From DASPKM01 sp963817075 (GTDB lineage Bacteria; Bacteroidota; Bacteroidia; Chitinophagales; Chitinophagaceae), in contig CAWFMT010000008.1 of NCBI GenBank assembly GCA_963817075.1, positions 124,001 to 188,000 of the forward strand: 64,000 nt of DNA, written 5' to 3'. The position numbers and the translations under genes are program-made. Positions 55,559-63,960 of this stretch are shown here, piece after piece. Position 1 is the first letter of the stretch. Every line of letters starts with the position of its first letter. The notes beneath the pieces are model-generated. The model was not told where the DNA came from and searched no databases. It saw only the letters and a program-made list of their open reading frames with translations.

Positions 55559-57124
55559 TTAGGATTTGATCACAGAACCTTTTAGATTCGTCCGATTCAT
55601 AACATCTCTGATCTCGATTGAAACATCATCTCCATCAAAAATAAAGGTGAATGTTTCCTTATGTGGACTTTCGATATATCTGAGTACTAGCTCTAAAGTC
55701 TTTTCATCTTTCCATTGGTAATTTCCTTCAACTTTAAAAGGAGGAAGTCCAATGCGATTCCCCCTGGCTCTTCCTGCCAGATATGGTCCAAACCTGGTAG
55801 TTTGTCCTGCTACCCATTTTCCTGAACCAAATTGCAAATCATAGTTGATGGAATCTGTATTCAGCGTAAGTTGGCAAATTCCATTCTTAAAATTGACTCT
55901 GGCGATCCTGATGGCAGAAGTTGCTGAAGCAATTTCATATGACTTTCCTGCAATCTGAGATTCGAGTTTGGAATTTGTTTTCTCGCCTAACGGCAAACTT
56001 AATGAAGCAATTTTTTGTTTTAAAGCCTCCAATGATTTGGAATCTCCTGATAATTTTCCATCATGAAAACCTGGAAGTAAATACTGCCAGACGAGGTTTA
56101 ATTCCGATTGCAGGTTGGTTGACTCAGAAGTAATGATCACAACGGCATCTTTTTCTGGCAACACGAGAATGAATTGACCGTAAGCTCCATCACCCCGGTA
56201 AGAATTATTTCGCGATCTCCACATCTGGTAACAATATCCCTGCAACCAATCACTGGAATCCTTCCGTCCCTGGCTGGCTTTAGGATCCTGAAGAATCTTG
56301 GCGCTTGTGGCTTCTTCGATCCAGGAAGTTGGGATGATTTGTTTGCCGTTCCAATTTCCTTTTTGCAGGAAAAGTTGACCAAACTTGGCCATGTCTTCAG
56401 TTTTTAATCTCAGCCCCCATCCTCCAACATTTATTCCACGGGGATCTGTTTCCCAATCAATTCCCTGAATTCCCAACGGCCCAAATAACCTGGGTTGTAA
56501 ATAGTCAATCACTTTCTGGCCGGTAACCTTTTGAACAATTGCTGAAAGCATATAGGTGCCAGCAGAATTATATAAGAATTCAGATCCTGGTTTGTTTACT
56601 ATTGGAGTGTTGAGAAAGGTTCTCACCCAGTTCTCACTCATACCTACAGGGCCAGATGGATCAGGTTTTTGTCCAACCGTCATGCTTAGAAGGTGCTTGA
56701 CCCTAAGCTCCTCTAGATTTGGACTGATCTCAGCTGGGAGATCTTGCGGAAAAAAACTTGTGACTTTATCTTCTACTGAAATTTTCTTTTCGGCCACAGC
56801 AAATCCAATAGCCGTCGCAGTAAAACTCTTACTAACAGAATACATCGTGTGCTTAAGATCCGGAGCATAAGGTTTCCACCATCCTTCAGACACTACCTTG
56901 CCATGCCTGAGCACCATAAAACTGTGGAGTTCATGTTTACTTTCAGCAACCGCATCAAGAAACTTTATTATCGCTTCTGAAGAAACGCCTTCAGCTTCAG
57001 GTGTACTGCGTGTAAGTCGCGTTGCCTGAGAGAAAATGCCGGCGGATAATAATAGAAGGACAATAACTGAATAGATTCTTTTAATCCAAATTCTTTCAAT
57101 TTCGTACATATTAAAACCGGTCAT
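55559..57124 (-). CDS. Secreted serine hydrolase, class C beta-lactamase fold
   Basis: 521 residues. The N-terminal hydrophobic segment (about 16-32, ...LLLLSAGIFSQ) is a signal peptide; ATG at 57124 or 57109 are both possible. The catalytic domain (about 40-370) has the S-x-x-K motif SVSK (Ser96, Lys99) and Y-x-S in FLYNSAG (Tyr185). GMFSEx-type loops are replaced by GMSENWVRTFLNTPI. After it comes a C-terminal beta domain of about 130 residues (GKWVAGQTTRFGPYLAGRA) common in these proteins. The family includes penicillin-binding-protein-like esterases and D-aminopeptidases; true beta-lactamase activity is not implied. Single gene. Confidence 0.9.
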   Translation of the reverse strand: MTGFNMYEIERIWIKRIYSVIVLLLLSAGIFSQATRLTRSTPEAEGVSSEAIIKFLDAVAESKHELHSFMVLRHGKVVSEGWWKPYAPDLKHTMYSVSKSFTATAIGFAVAEKKISVEDKVTSFFPQDLPAEISPNLEELRVKHLLSMTVGQKPDPSGPVGMSENWVRTFLNTPIVNKPGSEFLYNSAGTYMLSAIVQKVTGQKVIDYLQPRLFGPLGIQGIDWETDPRGINVGGWGLRLKTEDMAKFGQLFLQKGNWNGKQIIPTSWIEEATSAKILQDPKASQGRKDSSDWLQGYCYQMWRSRNNSYRGDGAYGQFILVLPEKDAVVIITSESTNLQSELNLVWQYLLPGFHDGKLSGDSKSLEALKQKIASLSLPLGEKTNSKLESQIAGKSYEIASATSAIRIARVNFKNGICQLTLNTDSINYDLQFGSGKWVAGQTTRFGPYLAGRARGNRIGLPPFKVEGNYQWKDEKTLELVLRYIESPHKETFTFIFDGDDVSIEIRDVMNRTNLKGSVIKS

Positions 57125-57203
57125 TTGATTCGAATTTTTTTTGACGAATTGAGAAATTACAACATTTATGAATGTTTCGGGCTTCGGGTTTGGAGTTTAG
57201 GAT

Positions 57204-57242
57204 TTAACCGCCAGGGCGCGAATACGCAAAGGTGCGCAAGGG
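57204..57242. repeat. Half copy of the dispersed TTAACCGCC palindromic element
   Basis: The stretch starts TTAACCGCCAGGGCGCGAAT and ends GGTGCGCAAGG; only one arm is present. It lies in the spacer between the divergent hydrolase and esterase genes, flanked by GGGTTTGGAGTTTAGG and CAAACATTCAAACACTCAAA words. Confidence 0.65.
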
Positions 57243-57339
57243 ATCAAACATTCAAACACTCAAACTTCTTGGCTAGATGTTGAACTTGTTTACATTATAT
57301 AAATATTCCTTAAATTCAATTATTCTATAAAATAGCTAT

Positions 57340-59160
57340 ATGCAACCCTTTACCTCTTACCAAAGGAAATTCAAGATTTCCGTCCAAAGATTTTTGCTGA
57401 TATCTATAGTGCTAATGGGGTTTAGTACTTCCCAGGCACAGAATTGTTTCATTAACTCCAGGATTAAGAAGATCACAGCGAATGTATCGCCTACGATCAA
57501 GTCTTTCCTGGAATTCAAGCCTGCAGATTACAATAGTAATCCAACCAAGAAGTATGCATTAATAGTGTACATCGGCGGTACTGGTGAGATGTTTCAACAG
57601 CCAGGGGGCGGTGATCAGGCGCTTTGTCCAGTCCTGAATTATTCTCTTCCCTGGAGAATGAATGTTGGACATTTTCCAGATGAAGTAACAGCTCCATCTG
57701 GTCAGAAATTTTCCTACCTGGTTGTGATGCCATTTGTAACACAATGGGAACAGCAATACAATGTAGACCCGGGTGCAATGATTGACTATGCACTTTCACT
57801 TTACGCAAACAGGATCGACGTTACAAGAATATATCTGACCGCAATGAGCCGTGGTACAGATAATATAATGGGATTTGCTACTGCCAGTACTACTTCTGCC
57901 AGCCGAATTGCTGCAGTTGTACCAGTAGGAAACTGTTTTCCCGCTAATGTGGGAACTACATTTTACAATACGCAGGTATCAAACCTTGCAAATGGTAACG
58001 TTCATCTTTGGGCGATTTCTTGTGCAAATGATAAGGTTTGCCCAACCCAGTATGCTCAGAATTGGGCGAGTTCACTAAACACACAAAAACCAGGGTATGG
58101 ACTGTTCACTTTTGCCACGTTTGCATGTGATACAGAAGGCCCGAACGCTTCAAACCATTATGCCTGGAATTCTGCTTATGATCCGGCCTACAGACAAGCT
58201 CCAGGAAACAAGAATGTATATGAGTGGATGATTCAATTTGCCCAGGGTTCACCACCACCTCCTCCTCCACCGCCGCCGCCTCCACCTGTAACGAATTGCA
58301 ATAATGTAACGATGAGTGGAGTTGCCAACGGAATTAAGGTTAAGGGATTATTGGCTCCTGTCGCGACGGTGCAGGTATTCAATAGTAGCTGGGCAACAGT
58401 ATATAACCAGGCGTTTACCAATACTCCTGACAGTATTATTATTCCATCTCTCACAAATGGCAGTACCTATCTTGTGAAGGTTAACTTCTATACAGCTTCA
58501 TGGGCCCACATTTGTGAAAAATCGAGCAATGTTGTAGCAGGTGGGGCAGCTCCTCCACCACCGCCACCGCCACCTCCACCGCCGCCACCAGGAACACCAA
58601 ATTGCAATACAATTACGATGGTTCCTTTGGCAAATGCGCTCAAGATCAAGGGACTTATTGCGCCAGTTGCAGCAGTTCATATATTCAATGGAAGTTGGGC
58701 AACTGTGTACAACCAGGTATTTACAAATTCGCCTGATAGCATTACAGTGCCAACATTGCCGAATGGAACATATCATGTAAAGGTGACTTTCAATTCAGCT
58801 GGATGGGTGTCTATCTGTGAAAAGATTCAGGATGTCGTGATAACTGCGACTGTACCTGGCGGCACTCAAACCGGAACCGCGATTGAGTACGTGAATGAAT
58901 TGACAGCGAAGAATATTGCTGTTGCACCGAATCCGTTCACGGACTTCATGTATGTAACCATCGGGTCAAACCGAAACGAGAATGCAAGCATAACCATTAT
59001 AGATCTTGCAGGAAGGGAGCTAATGAAAAAATCTGTGAATTTGCAAAAAGGAGTAAATAAGTTTACTCTTGAGGGAATGAGCAAATACAGACCCGGAAGT
59101 TATATCCTGCAGTTCAGGACATCAGATGGAGTCCAGAATTTAAGGTTGATCAGACAATAG
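57340..59160 (+). CDS. Divergent secreted esterase-like protein with polyproline linkers and T9SS sorting domain
   Basis: 606 residues. The signal peptide ends at STSQAQ (about residue 34). The catalytic domain (about 35-305) is related to the three PKD esterases, including KSFLEFKPADYNSNPTKKYA, but the HGxGE oxyanion motif reads IGGTGE and the nucleophile elbow is TAMSRGT (Ser170) instead of GLSLGG. The likely acid is Asp231 (ANDK) and the base His273 (SNHYAW). Two copies of a 75-residue module follow (NCNNVTMSG... and NCNTITMVP..., each with WATVYNQ), set off by runs of about 12 prolines. The end (VAPNPFTDFMYVTI ... GSYILQFRT ... LRLIRQ) is a type A sorting domain. Distance from the other four suggests a different substrate. 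Confidence 0.82.
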   Translation: MQPFTSYQRKFKISVQRFLLISIVLMGFSTSQAQNCFINSRIKKITANVSPTIKSFLEFKPADYNSNPTKKYALIVYIGGTGEMFQQPGGGDQALCPVLNYSLPWRMNVGHFPDEVTAPSGQKFSYLVVMPFVTQWEQQYNVDPGAMIDYALSLYANRIDVTRIYLTAMSRGTDNIMGFATASTTSASRIAAVVPVGNCFPANVGTTFYNTQVSNLANGNVHLWAISCANDKVCPTQYAQNWASSLNTQKPGYGLFTFATFACDTEGPNASNHYAWNSAYDPAYRQAPGNKNVYEWMIQFAQGSPPPPPPPPPPPPVTNCNNVTMSGVANGIKVKGLLAPVATVQVFNSSWATVYNQAFTNTPDSIIIPSLTNGSTYLVKVNFYTASWAHICEKSSNVVAGGAAPPPPPPPPPPPPPGTPNCNTITMVPLANALKIKGLIAPVAAVHIFNGSWATVYNQVFTNSPDSITVPTLPNGTYHVKVTFNSAGWVSICEKIQDVVITATVPGGTQTGTAIEYVNELTAKNIAVAPNPFTDFMYVTIGSNRNENASITIIDLAGRELMKKSVNLQKGVNKFTLEGMSKYRPGSYILQFRTSDGVQNLRLIRQ

Positions 59161-59180
59161 TATCTTTTAAGAGAATCAAT

Positions 59181-59225
59181 AAACCCCGGCACTGGTCGAA
59201 AGACCTTGTCGGGGTTTTTGTTTTT
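59181..59225 (+). terminator. Intrinsic terminator of the polyproline esterase gene
   Basis: Stem ACCCCGGCA...TTGTCGGGGT with inner GGTC/GACC pairing and a GAAA-type loop, followed by TTTTTGTTTTT. It lies 21 bp past the stop codon, and the tandem hairpin array starts right after it. Confidence 0.88.
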
Positions 59226-59972
59226 GACCCTGTCGGCGGTTCGAAGAACCCCGACAGCGGTCGGTCTATCAAAACAAAAACTTTTTGGCAGTAGTAGCAT
59301 CAAAAAAAAGACCCAGTCGGCGGTCGTTCTGTCAAACAAGATTTTTTCGGGGTAGTTGTTTCAAAAAAAAGACCCAGTCGGCGGTCGTTCTGTCAAACAA
59401 GATTTTTTCGGGGTAGTTGTTTCAAAAGAAAGACCCTGTCGGCGGTCGTTCTGTCAAACAAGATTTTTTCGGGGTAGTAGTTTCAAAAAAAGACCCTGTC
59501 GGCGGTCGTTCTGTCAAACAAGATTTTTTCGGAGTAATAGTTTCAAAAAAAAGACCCTGTCGGAGGTTCGAAGAACCCCGACAGCGGTTGGTCTATCAAA
59601 CAAAAACTTTTTTGGGGTAGTAGCATCAAAAAAAAACGTCGGCGGTCGTTCTGTCAAACAAGATTTTATCGGGGTAGTAGTTTCAAAAAAAAGACCCTGT
59701 CGGCGGTTCGAAGAACCCCGACAGCGGTCGGTCTATCAAACAAAAACTTTTTTGGGATAGTAGCATCAAAAAAAAACGTCGGCGGTCGTTCTGTCAAACA
59801 AGATTTTATCGGGGTAGTAGTTTCAAAAAAAAAGACCCTGTCGGCGGTTCGAAGAACCCCGACAGCGGTCGGTCTATCAAACAAAAACTTTTTTGGGGTA
59901 GTAGCATCAAAAAAAACGTCGGCGGTCGTTCTGTCAAACAAGATTTTATCGGGGTAGTAGTATTAAAAAAAA
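59226..59972. repeat. Tandem array of hairpin/oligo-T units
   Basis: About 11 units of two kinds. Short units (about 56-61 bp) hold ACCCTGTCGGCGGTCGTTCT then GTCAAACAAGATTTTTTCGG and an A-run. Long units (about 83 bp) contain a perfect-looking hairpin CTGTCGGCGGTTC-GAA-GAACCCCGACAG. The order is long, short x4, then long-short x3. Read on the minus strand each unit ends in CCGACAGGGTC (or shorter) followed by seven to nine T residues, like an intrinsic terminator. Unit lengths are not multiples of three and no signal peptide or start suits the open frames, so it is not coding. The motif resembles the terminator just before it, from which the array may have grown. Confidence 0.9.
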
Positions 59973-60006
59973 GACCCTGTCAGGGTCTTCGACCGCTGAC
60001 AGGGTC
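59973..60006. repeat. 34-bp hairpin, left copy
   Basis: GACCCTGTCAGGGTCTTCGA then CCGCTGACAGGGTC. Outer arms GACCCTGTCAG/CTGACAGGGTC pair. Followed on the minus strand by an eight-T tract, so it may be the terminator of the minus-strand gene remnant at 60014. A second copy with one mismatch is at 60265. Confidence 0.8.
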
Positions 60007-60013
60007 AAGTAGT

Positions 60014-60249
60014 CTAGTCCTCATCTTTAATAATGTAGCCGAACAAACCTTGAGTTTCATGATCTGGACCGGCAGCAAAATAAAGGCGATTTGGATCAAT
60101 AGGTGAGGTTGATGGGGGAAAAGTAATAGCCCACAATCCATCAATAACAATTGGATTTCCATGAGCCCTGAGTTGTCCTATAAATTCTCCCTCAGAACTA
60201 AACGCATTGATCCTTCCATCACCAAAATTTCCAACGAGAATAATTTTGA
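60014..60249 (-). pseudogene. C-terminal remnant of a TIGR03118-type protein
   Basis: About 78 codons with a clear family ending: FKIILVGNFGDGRINAFSSE, then GNPIVIDGLWAITFPP, LYFAAGPDHETQGLFGYI and a stop at 60014-60016. The TIGR03118 family (about 350-400 residues, secreted, propeller-like) normally carries these motifs in its last third. Upstream the frame hits TAA within a few codons, and the match ends near 60250, so the first two thirds are gone. The fragment is bracketed by the 34-bp hairpin copies. Function lost. Confidence 0.7.
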
Positions 60250-60264
60250 ATACCTCTTAAGGTT

Positions 60265-60298
60265 GACCCTGTCAGGGTCTTCGACCGCTTACAGGGTC
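60265..60298. repeat. 34-bp hairpin, right copy
   Basis: Same as the 59973-60006 hairpin with a single G-to-T change (CCGCTTACAGGGTC). It is followed by a separate short hairpin, GCTCCCTTTCGGGAGC (60306-60321), with seven A residues on its left, a terminator shape for the minus strand. Confidence 0.8.
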
Positions 60299-60824
60299 AA
60301 AAAAAGCTCCCTTTCGGGAGCCTCTAGCATAGAGTAGTTAGTCGTGGCCTTTAGGACAAGGCTGAACAATTTCCAAAATGTGCTGATTCTAAGATTACGC
60401 AAGAATGTGATTGCGGGTTTCTTTTCTCAATAATTATTTGTCCAAACACCGCGGTCGCAAGAGCGTTTGGCTCAATTTTAATCCATTTAAAATCTCAGAT
60501 AGTGTCCAAAACTTTAAGGGGATTGTGATTGATAAACATAATTTGGGTTATGAAAATCCAGGGTTGAACAAAACCTTTACTTAAAGTTTTTAGGTGCATG
60601 AATCAGGGTGGTAAAATGATATTACTTCATGAAAAAATAACTATAGAAGATAGATTAATAGAATATTCATTCTTTAAAGCTCTTACCAGGAAAAAAGTAT
60701 ATATTAGTCAACTGACCGCCTGAAATATCTACAAACCTAATCCTCCAGGCTACAGAATTTCCTCCCCGCGAAATATTGCCATACTGTTTCATTTCGAATT
60801 AATCATCAGTTAAAACACAAACAC
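60299..60824. other. Gene-poor region with terminator-like hairpin and gene debris
   Basis: Contains the minus-strand terminator-like hairpin 60306-60321. Just upstream of it on the minus strand is a short coding-like end (EIVQPCPKGHD, stop 60338-60340) with a TAG 17 codons before its stop codon. A 41-codon plus-strand frame (60598-60723, MNQGGKMILLHEKITIEDRL...) has no recognised family and may be chance. I see nothing else. Confidence 0.4.
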
Positions 60825-61568
60825 ATGAGAAAGATTTCTATTATGGCTATGCTACTCGCATTAAGCAGCATTGCCTTCACACAAAATTCAGATGAAGAAA
60901 AAATCAGGAAGACAATTCAAACCGAAGTAGATGCAATTGTAGCCCGCAATTTGGAAGCCTGGAAATCCACCTGGAAACAGGATAAAATGGCCACAAGTAC
61001 TTTCGCAGGTCTCTTTGGAAATAGTAGTATCCGGGGCTGGGATAGTTTGAATGCGATCGTGCAAAGGGATCTTAAGAGTGAGACAAGGTTTTTTTCATCT
61101 CTCAAACCTGACAGCATTGATATTCGCGCAAATGATAATCTGGCGATCGTGCAATATGATATGATTGTTACTCCTGCTGAAATTGATCCTAAGGTTTATC
61201 CGTATACGGATGTTGTGCGCAATAAAATGCAACAGGTATTGGTAAAGGAAAATGGCGAATGGAAGACAATTAGCCGTGTTCTTATCCAACAAAATCCATA
61301 CGCAGAAAAGCCTGATCATGCTGCGGAGAGCAATATAAACACAGCCGGCTACGACTTACTCGCAGCAAAAAAGTTCTCTGAAGCAATTGAAGTATTGAAA
61401 CTAAATGTAAAACTCTATCCAAACTCCTGGAATACGTTCGATAGTCTTGGAGAGGCTTATATGATGGCAGGAAACAAAAAACTTGCTATTGAAAATTATG
61501 AGAAGTCAGTTAAGCTAAATCCTAAGAACGATACCGGAAAAGAAGCACTTGTGAAACTCAAAAAGTAA
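60825..61568 (+). CDS. Secreted SnoaL-like domain protein with TPR tail
   Basis: 247 residues. The signal peptide ends at SIAFTQ (about residue 20). Residues 24-150 form an NTF2/SnoaL-like fold (IQTEVDAIVARNLEAWKSTW, NLAIVQYDMIVTPAE, GEWKTISRVLIQQ). Residues about 170-247 hold two TPR-like helix pairs (AGYDLLAAKKFSEAIEVLKL, TFDSLGEAYMMAGNKKLAIE, SVKLNPKND), a tail frequently found in secreted Bacteroidota hydrolases. Probably binds a small ligand or a protein partner; no enzyme residues can be assigned. Single gene followed by a good terminator. Confidence 0.8.
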   Translation: MRKISIMAMLLALSSIAFTQNSDEEKIRKTIQTEVDAIVARNLEAWKSTWKQDKMATSTFAGLFGNSSIRGWDSLNAIVQRDLKSETRFFSSLKPDSIDIRANDNLAIVQYDMIVTPAEIDPKVYPYTDVVRNKMQQVLVKENGEWKTISRVLIQQNPYAEKPDHAAESNINTAGYDLLAAKKFSEAIEVLKLNVKLYPNSWNTFDSLGEAYMMAGNKKLAIENYEKSVKLNPKNDTGKEALVKLKK

Positions 61569-61591
61569 CATTTCAAGATTTTGATTTCTGT

Positions 61592-61623
61592 AAAGGCTAT
61601 CCATTTGGGTAGCCTTATTTTTT
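61592..61623 (+). terminator. Intrinsic terminator
   Basis: AAGGCTATCC-ATTT-GGGTAGCCTT followed by ATTTTTT, 23 bp past the stop codon of the SnoaL/TPR gene. Confidence 0.88.
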
Positions 61624-61626
61624 AGT

Positions 61627-61714
61627 TTAACCGCCAAGACGCAAGGACGCGAGGTTGCGCAAAGGACAGGCAATATCTTTGCGTGCCTTCGCGACTTTGT
61701 TTCCTGGCGGTTAA
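61627..61714. repeat. Full copy of the dispersed TTAACCGCC palindromic element
   Basis: 88-bp imperfect palindrome from TTAACCGCCAAGACGCAAGG to TTTCCTGGCGGTTAA, centred near CAGGCAATATC. It directly follows a terminator and lies in the spacer before the PpiC-type gene. Confidence 0.8.
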
Positions 61715-61898
61715 TTTTTGGATTTTAACTATTTCTTAGAATTATAACATCCCTTTCTTCCATCTATGTAGGTTAAAATGAGAGTATATCCTATACGCTC
61801 TGATCTCAAATAATATAAGAATAGTATCTTCATAAACCCCATTTCAGATCGAATTGGCAGCACGAATTTTTCAACGAAATCAGAACAAAAAAGAGAAT

Positions 61899-62510
61899 AT
61901 GAAAAATAGTATCCTTGGTTTATTATTAGCTATTTCAGTTCCTGTTTTTGCACAGCAGACTGTGACAGAAAAGTTTCAGAAAATCGCGACAGTTCAGGAC
62001 GCACAACAGTTTATTGAGGGCAATGCTGCCCTGAAGCCAGAAATACTCAAATTAACATATGGTAAGGACACGGCCCTCATTGAAAAAAGGTTATTGAGGC
62101 AAAAGAAGGGAGATGTTTTTTCTGTAGGATATGTTACTTACAAAGTCATTGAGGCTAATGAATCAGTTGCGTTTCGCTCAAGCTATATCTTCCTTGACGG
62201 GTCATCATTGACGGTACGAGAAATCGACAGCTTGAAAAAGATCATCACTCAAAAAGCTTCCACAGGCACACCATGGGAGCAACTTTCCGATCAATATACA
62301 ATGGATGGAAATAAGACCAAGGGAGATACTGGTTGGTTCTTCGGACCAGAAATGCTGCCCAAGGAATTCCAGGACGCTGTTCAAAATCATAAGACTGGGG
62401 AGATCTTCTTTGTAGATGTTTCAGATAAGCAATGGCACTACATCGTTAAGAAAACTTATGATGACCAGGTTAAGAAAGAAATCACAGTGCTAAAAGCAAA
62501 TGGTAGATAG
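61899..62510 (+). CDS. PpiC-type (parvulin) peptidyl-prolyl isomerase, exported
   Basis: 203 residues from ATG 61899 (MKNSILGLLLAISVPVFAQQ), chosen because it gives a signal peptide; an in-frame ATG at 61854 would bury it. The C-terminal domain (about 85-195) matches parvulin folds: FRSSYIFLDG (in place of ARHIL), WEQLSDQYTMDGNKTKGDTG, WFFGPEMLPKEFQDAV (G-W-f...M...F..A), TGEIFFVDVSDKQWHYIVKK. Likely a periplasmic folding helper, though the usual active-site His of ARHILV is replaced by Ser, so activity is uncertain. No nearby client gene is obvious. Confidence 0.8.
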   Translation: MKNSILGLLLAISVPVFAQQTVTEKFQKIATVQDAQQFIEGNAALKPEILKLTYGKDTALIEKRLLRQKKGDVFSVGYVTYKVIEANESVAFRSSYIFLDGSSLTVREIDSLKKIITQKASTGTPWEQLSDQYTMDGNKTKGDTGWFFGPEMLPKEFQDAVQNHKTGEIFFVDVSDKQWHYIVKKTYDDQVKKEITVLKANGR

Positions 62511-62529
62511 AGAGGGCATTTCAAGAATT

Positions 62530-62599
62530 TCACCGCAATGACGCGAAGGCATGCAAGGAATTCTTGGAGAACCTAGTAACCTTGGGTCTTGTCGGTAAA
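62530..62599. repeat. Degenerate copy of the dispersed palindromic element
   Basis: CACCGCAATGACGCGAAGGC ... AAGGAATTCTTGGAGAACCT ... GTCGGTAAA. The centre AAGGAATTCTT and following ACCTAG match the 55453 copy; the outer arms have diverged. Confidence 0.6.
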
Positions 62600-62626
62600 C
62601 CTATTCCAAATGAAAGCATTCTAATA

Positions 62627-62821
62627 TTAAGAACGATTCTTCCTGTCCTCTTCTTTCTCTTCCTTCTCACGGGGATCCTTATTGTCACTTTCTTCTGCAT
62701 TTTCCTTAATACCCTGCATAAACGAAGAAACTGGCCCTTCCATATGCTCTTGTGGATCAGTTGTGTGCAAGGTTTCAGGGTCTGGCTTTGAAAGCGGCTG
62801 ATCATGTTTTTTGTCGGTCAT
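62627..62821 (-). CDS. Small hydrophilic protein, unknown function
   Basis: 64 residues from ATG 62821 (MTDKKHDQPLSKPDPETLHT), with another ATG 11 codons upstream. Very charged and low in hydrophobic residues; the centre TTDPQEHMEGPVSSFMQGIK is the only non-repetitive part, and the end is a Lys/Glu/Asp run. Probably disordered. I recall similar short proteins with a DPQEHMEGP-like core in Bacteroidota, but cannot name a family. Confidence 0.55.
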   Translation of the reverse strand: MTDKKHDQPLSKPDPETLHTTDPQEHMEGPVSSFMQGIKENAEESDNKDPREKEEKEEDRKNRS

Positions 62822-62898
62822 AACATGTTTTAGAGATATTGCATCAAATTTCAAGCCGCGGGACTGATTTTATCTCTTTCGAACTGATCCATTGATTA

Positions 62899-63960
62899 CT
62901 ATAGTTTGAGAGGCAGATATGTGAAGAACATTTTTTTCCCCAGAATGTAGCAAAATGAATTAGGATAAGAAACTGCAGGTTCAAATGAGGAAAAGTCCCC
63001 GTCAATTATATTCGGTTTTGAAGCCGTTAATATCAGTCTTGTTTCCTCCATGCCGATGGCATAATACGTTTGCCAGGTGTATGTTCTTTTTGAAAGTCCA
63101 AGAGTCTCCGTCCTCTTTATTTTGCCGTCTGCCTGCACAACCCTATAAACATTTTTGGTGGGGGTAATGATCAACTGATCACCACTGACCTGGAACGTAC
63201 CAGTTTCATCTATCAATCCATATTCTTTTTCGTCATTCAATTTGAATTTGTTGGCATTAGCCTTTCCGCCCCAATTCTCTCCCTGAAAGGTATAGGTGCC
63301 GTCTGGCTTAAAATCATATTCACATCTCTTATATCCGGAGAATGCAAGATTGACTCCAATATCTTTCGAATAAGCCCCAATGGGATTATCACTTTTACCC
63401 CATTTGGTTATGAAGACCTTATTCGCGGGCGGATTAGTGGTTGTTGGAAGCGGGGTTGAAATCTTATCCTTTTTGACAGTAGTAATTAGCGACTGCCATA
63501 ATGAATCATACAATTGCATTGCCTGTTGGTTATTAGATACCGCCATTACGCTTTGAATGGTCGGTCCGCAATCATAAACATTCAATTGAACATAATATTG
63601 ATTGCCATTCTTAGCAATTGCTTTGGCACCTAATCGTTGAATGCTATTGCCTGATTTCGTTTTTAATAGGACCTGTTCCGATAAAGAAGAAACAGAAAAA
63701 TTCTTTTCTACCAATTCCTTCCACTCATTTTGAAAATCAGCTTTCTTATCAGTTGTTGCTGTTGTGGCATTATAAACAGCAAGCTGGCAAAAGGTTTTTT
63801 TATTTTTGTCGATGTATAAAAGCTCTCTAAAGGTTGGCTGTTTATTAATTTGCCACTCTTTTGGAATTTTTAAAACTATGTTATCTACACTATCGATGAT
63901 TTGTGCAAGTCCTAAACCATTCCAATAGAAGAAACTCACTGCAAGAAATAAAAACTTCAT
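62899..63960 (-). CDS. Secreted protein of unknown function (lipocalin-like C-terminal half)
   Basis: 353 residues. The signal peptide ends at GLGLAQ (about residue 19). Residues 20-165 form an alpha/beta domain (VLKIPKEWQINKQPTFRELL, YYVQLNVYDCGPTIQSVMAV). A proline/threonine linker follows (STPLPTTTNPPANK, about 172-185). The C-terminal part (about 190-353) is a beta-rich, lipocalin-like domain with KRCEYDFKPDGTYTFQGENW and GTFQVSGDQLIITPTKN, in the style of small-molecule-binding domains of Bacteroidota. No catalytic motif recognised. The upstream 40 bp reach the window edge, so its promoter cannot be judged. Confidence 0.75.
   Translation of the reverse strand: MKFLFLAVSFFYWNGLGLAQIIDSVDNIVLKIPKEWQINKQPTFRELLYIDKNKKTFCQLAVYNATTATTDKKADFQNEWKELVEKNFSVSSLSEQVLLKTKSGNSIQRLGAKAIAKNGNQYYVQLNVYDCGPTIQSVMAVSNNQQAMQLYDSLWQSLITTVKKDKISTPLPTTTNPPANKVFITKWGKSDNPIGAYSKDIGVNLAFSGYKRCEYDFKPDGTYTFQGENWGGKANANKFKLNDEKEYGLIDETGTFQVSGDQLIITPTKNVYRVVQADGKIKRTETLGLSKRTYTWQTYYAIGMEETRLILTASKPNIIDGDFSSFEPAVSYPNSFCYILGKKMFFTYLPLKL

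Noticed and set aside
59356..59760. Open frames of up to 134 codons in the tandem array with repeated RPCRRSFCQTRFF-like peptides
   Set aside because: Unit lengths are not multiples of three, the frames come from repeat translation, and there is no start context or known domain.
59226..59972. Possible CRISPR array
   Set aside because: The units are near-identical through their whole length with no unique spacers, and there are no cas genes in the window.
52431..62599. Dispersed palindromes read only as intrinsic terminators
   Set aside because: They lack a consistent T-tract, and half copies exist; one lies behind a separate good terminator (61592-61623), so a repeat family explains them better.
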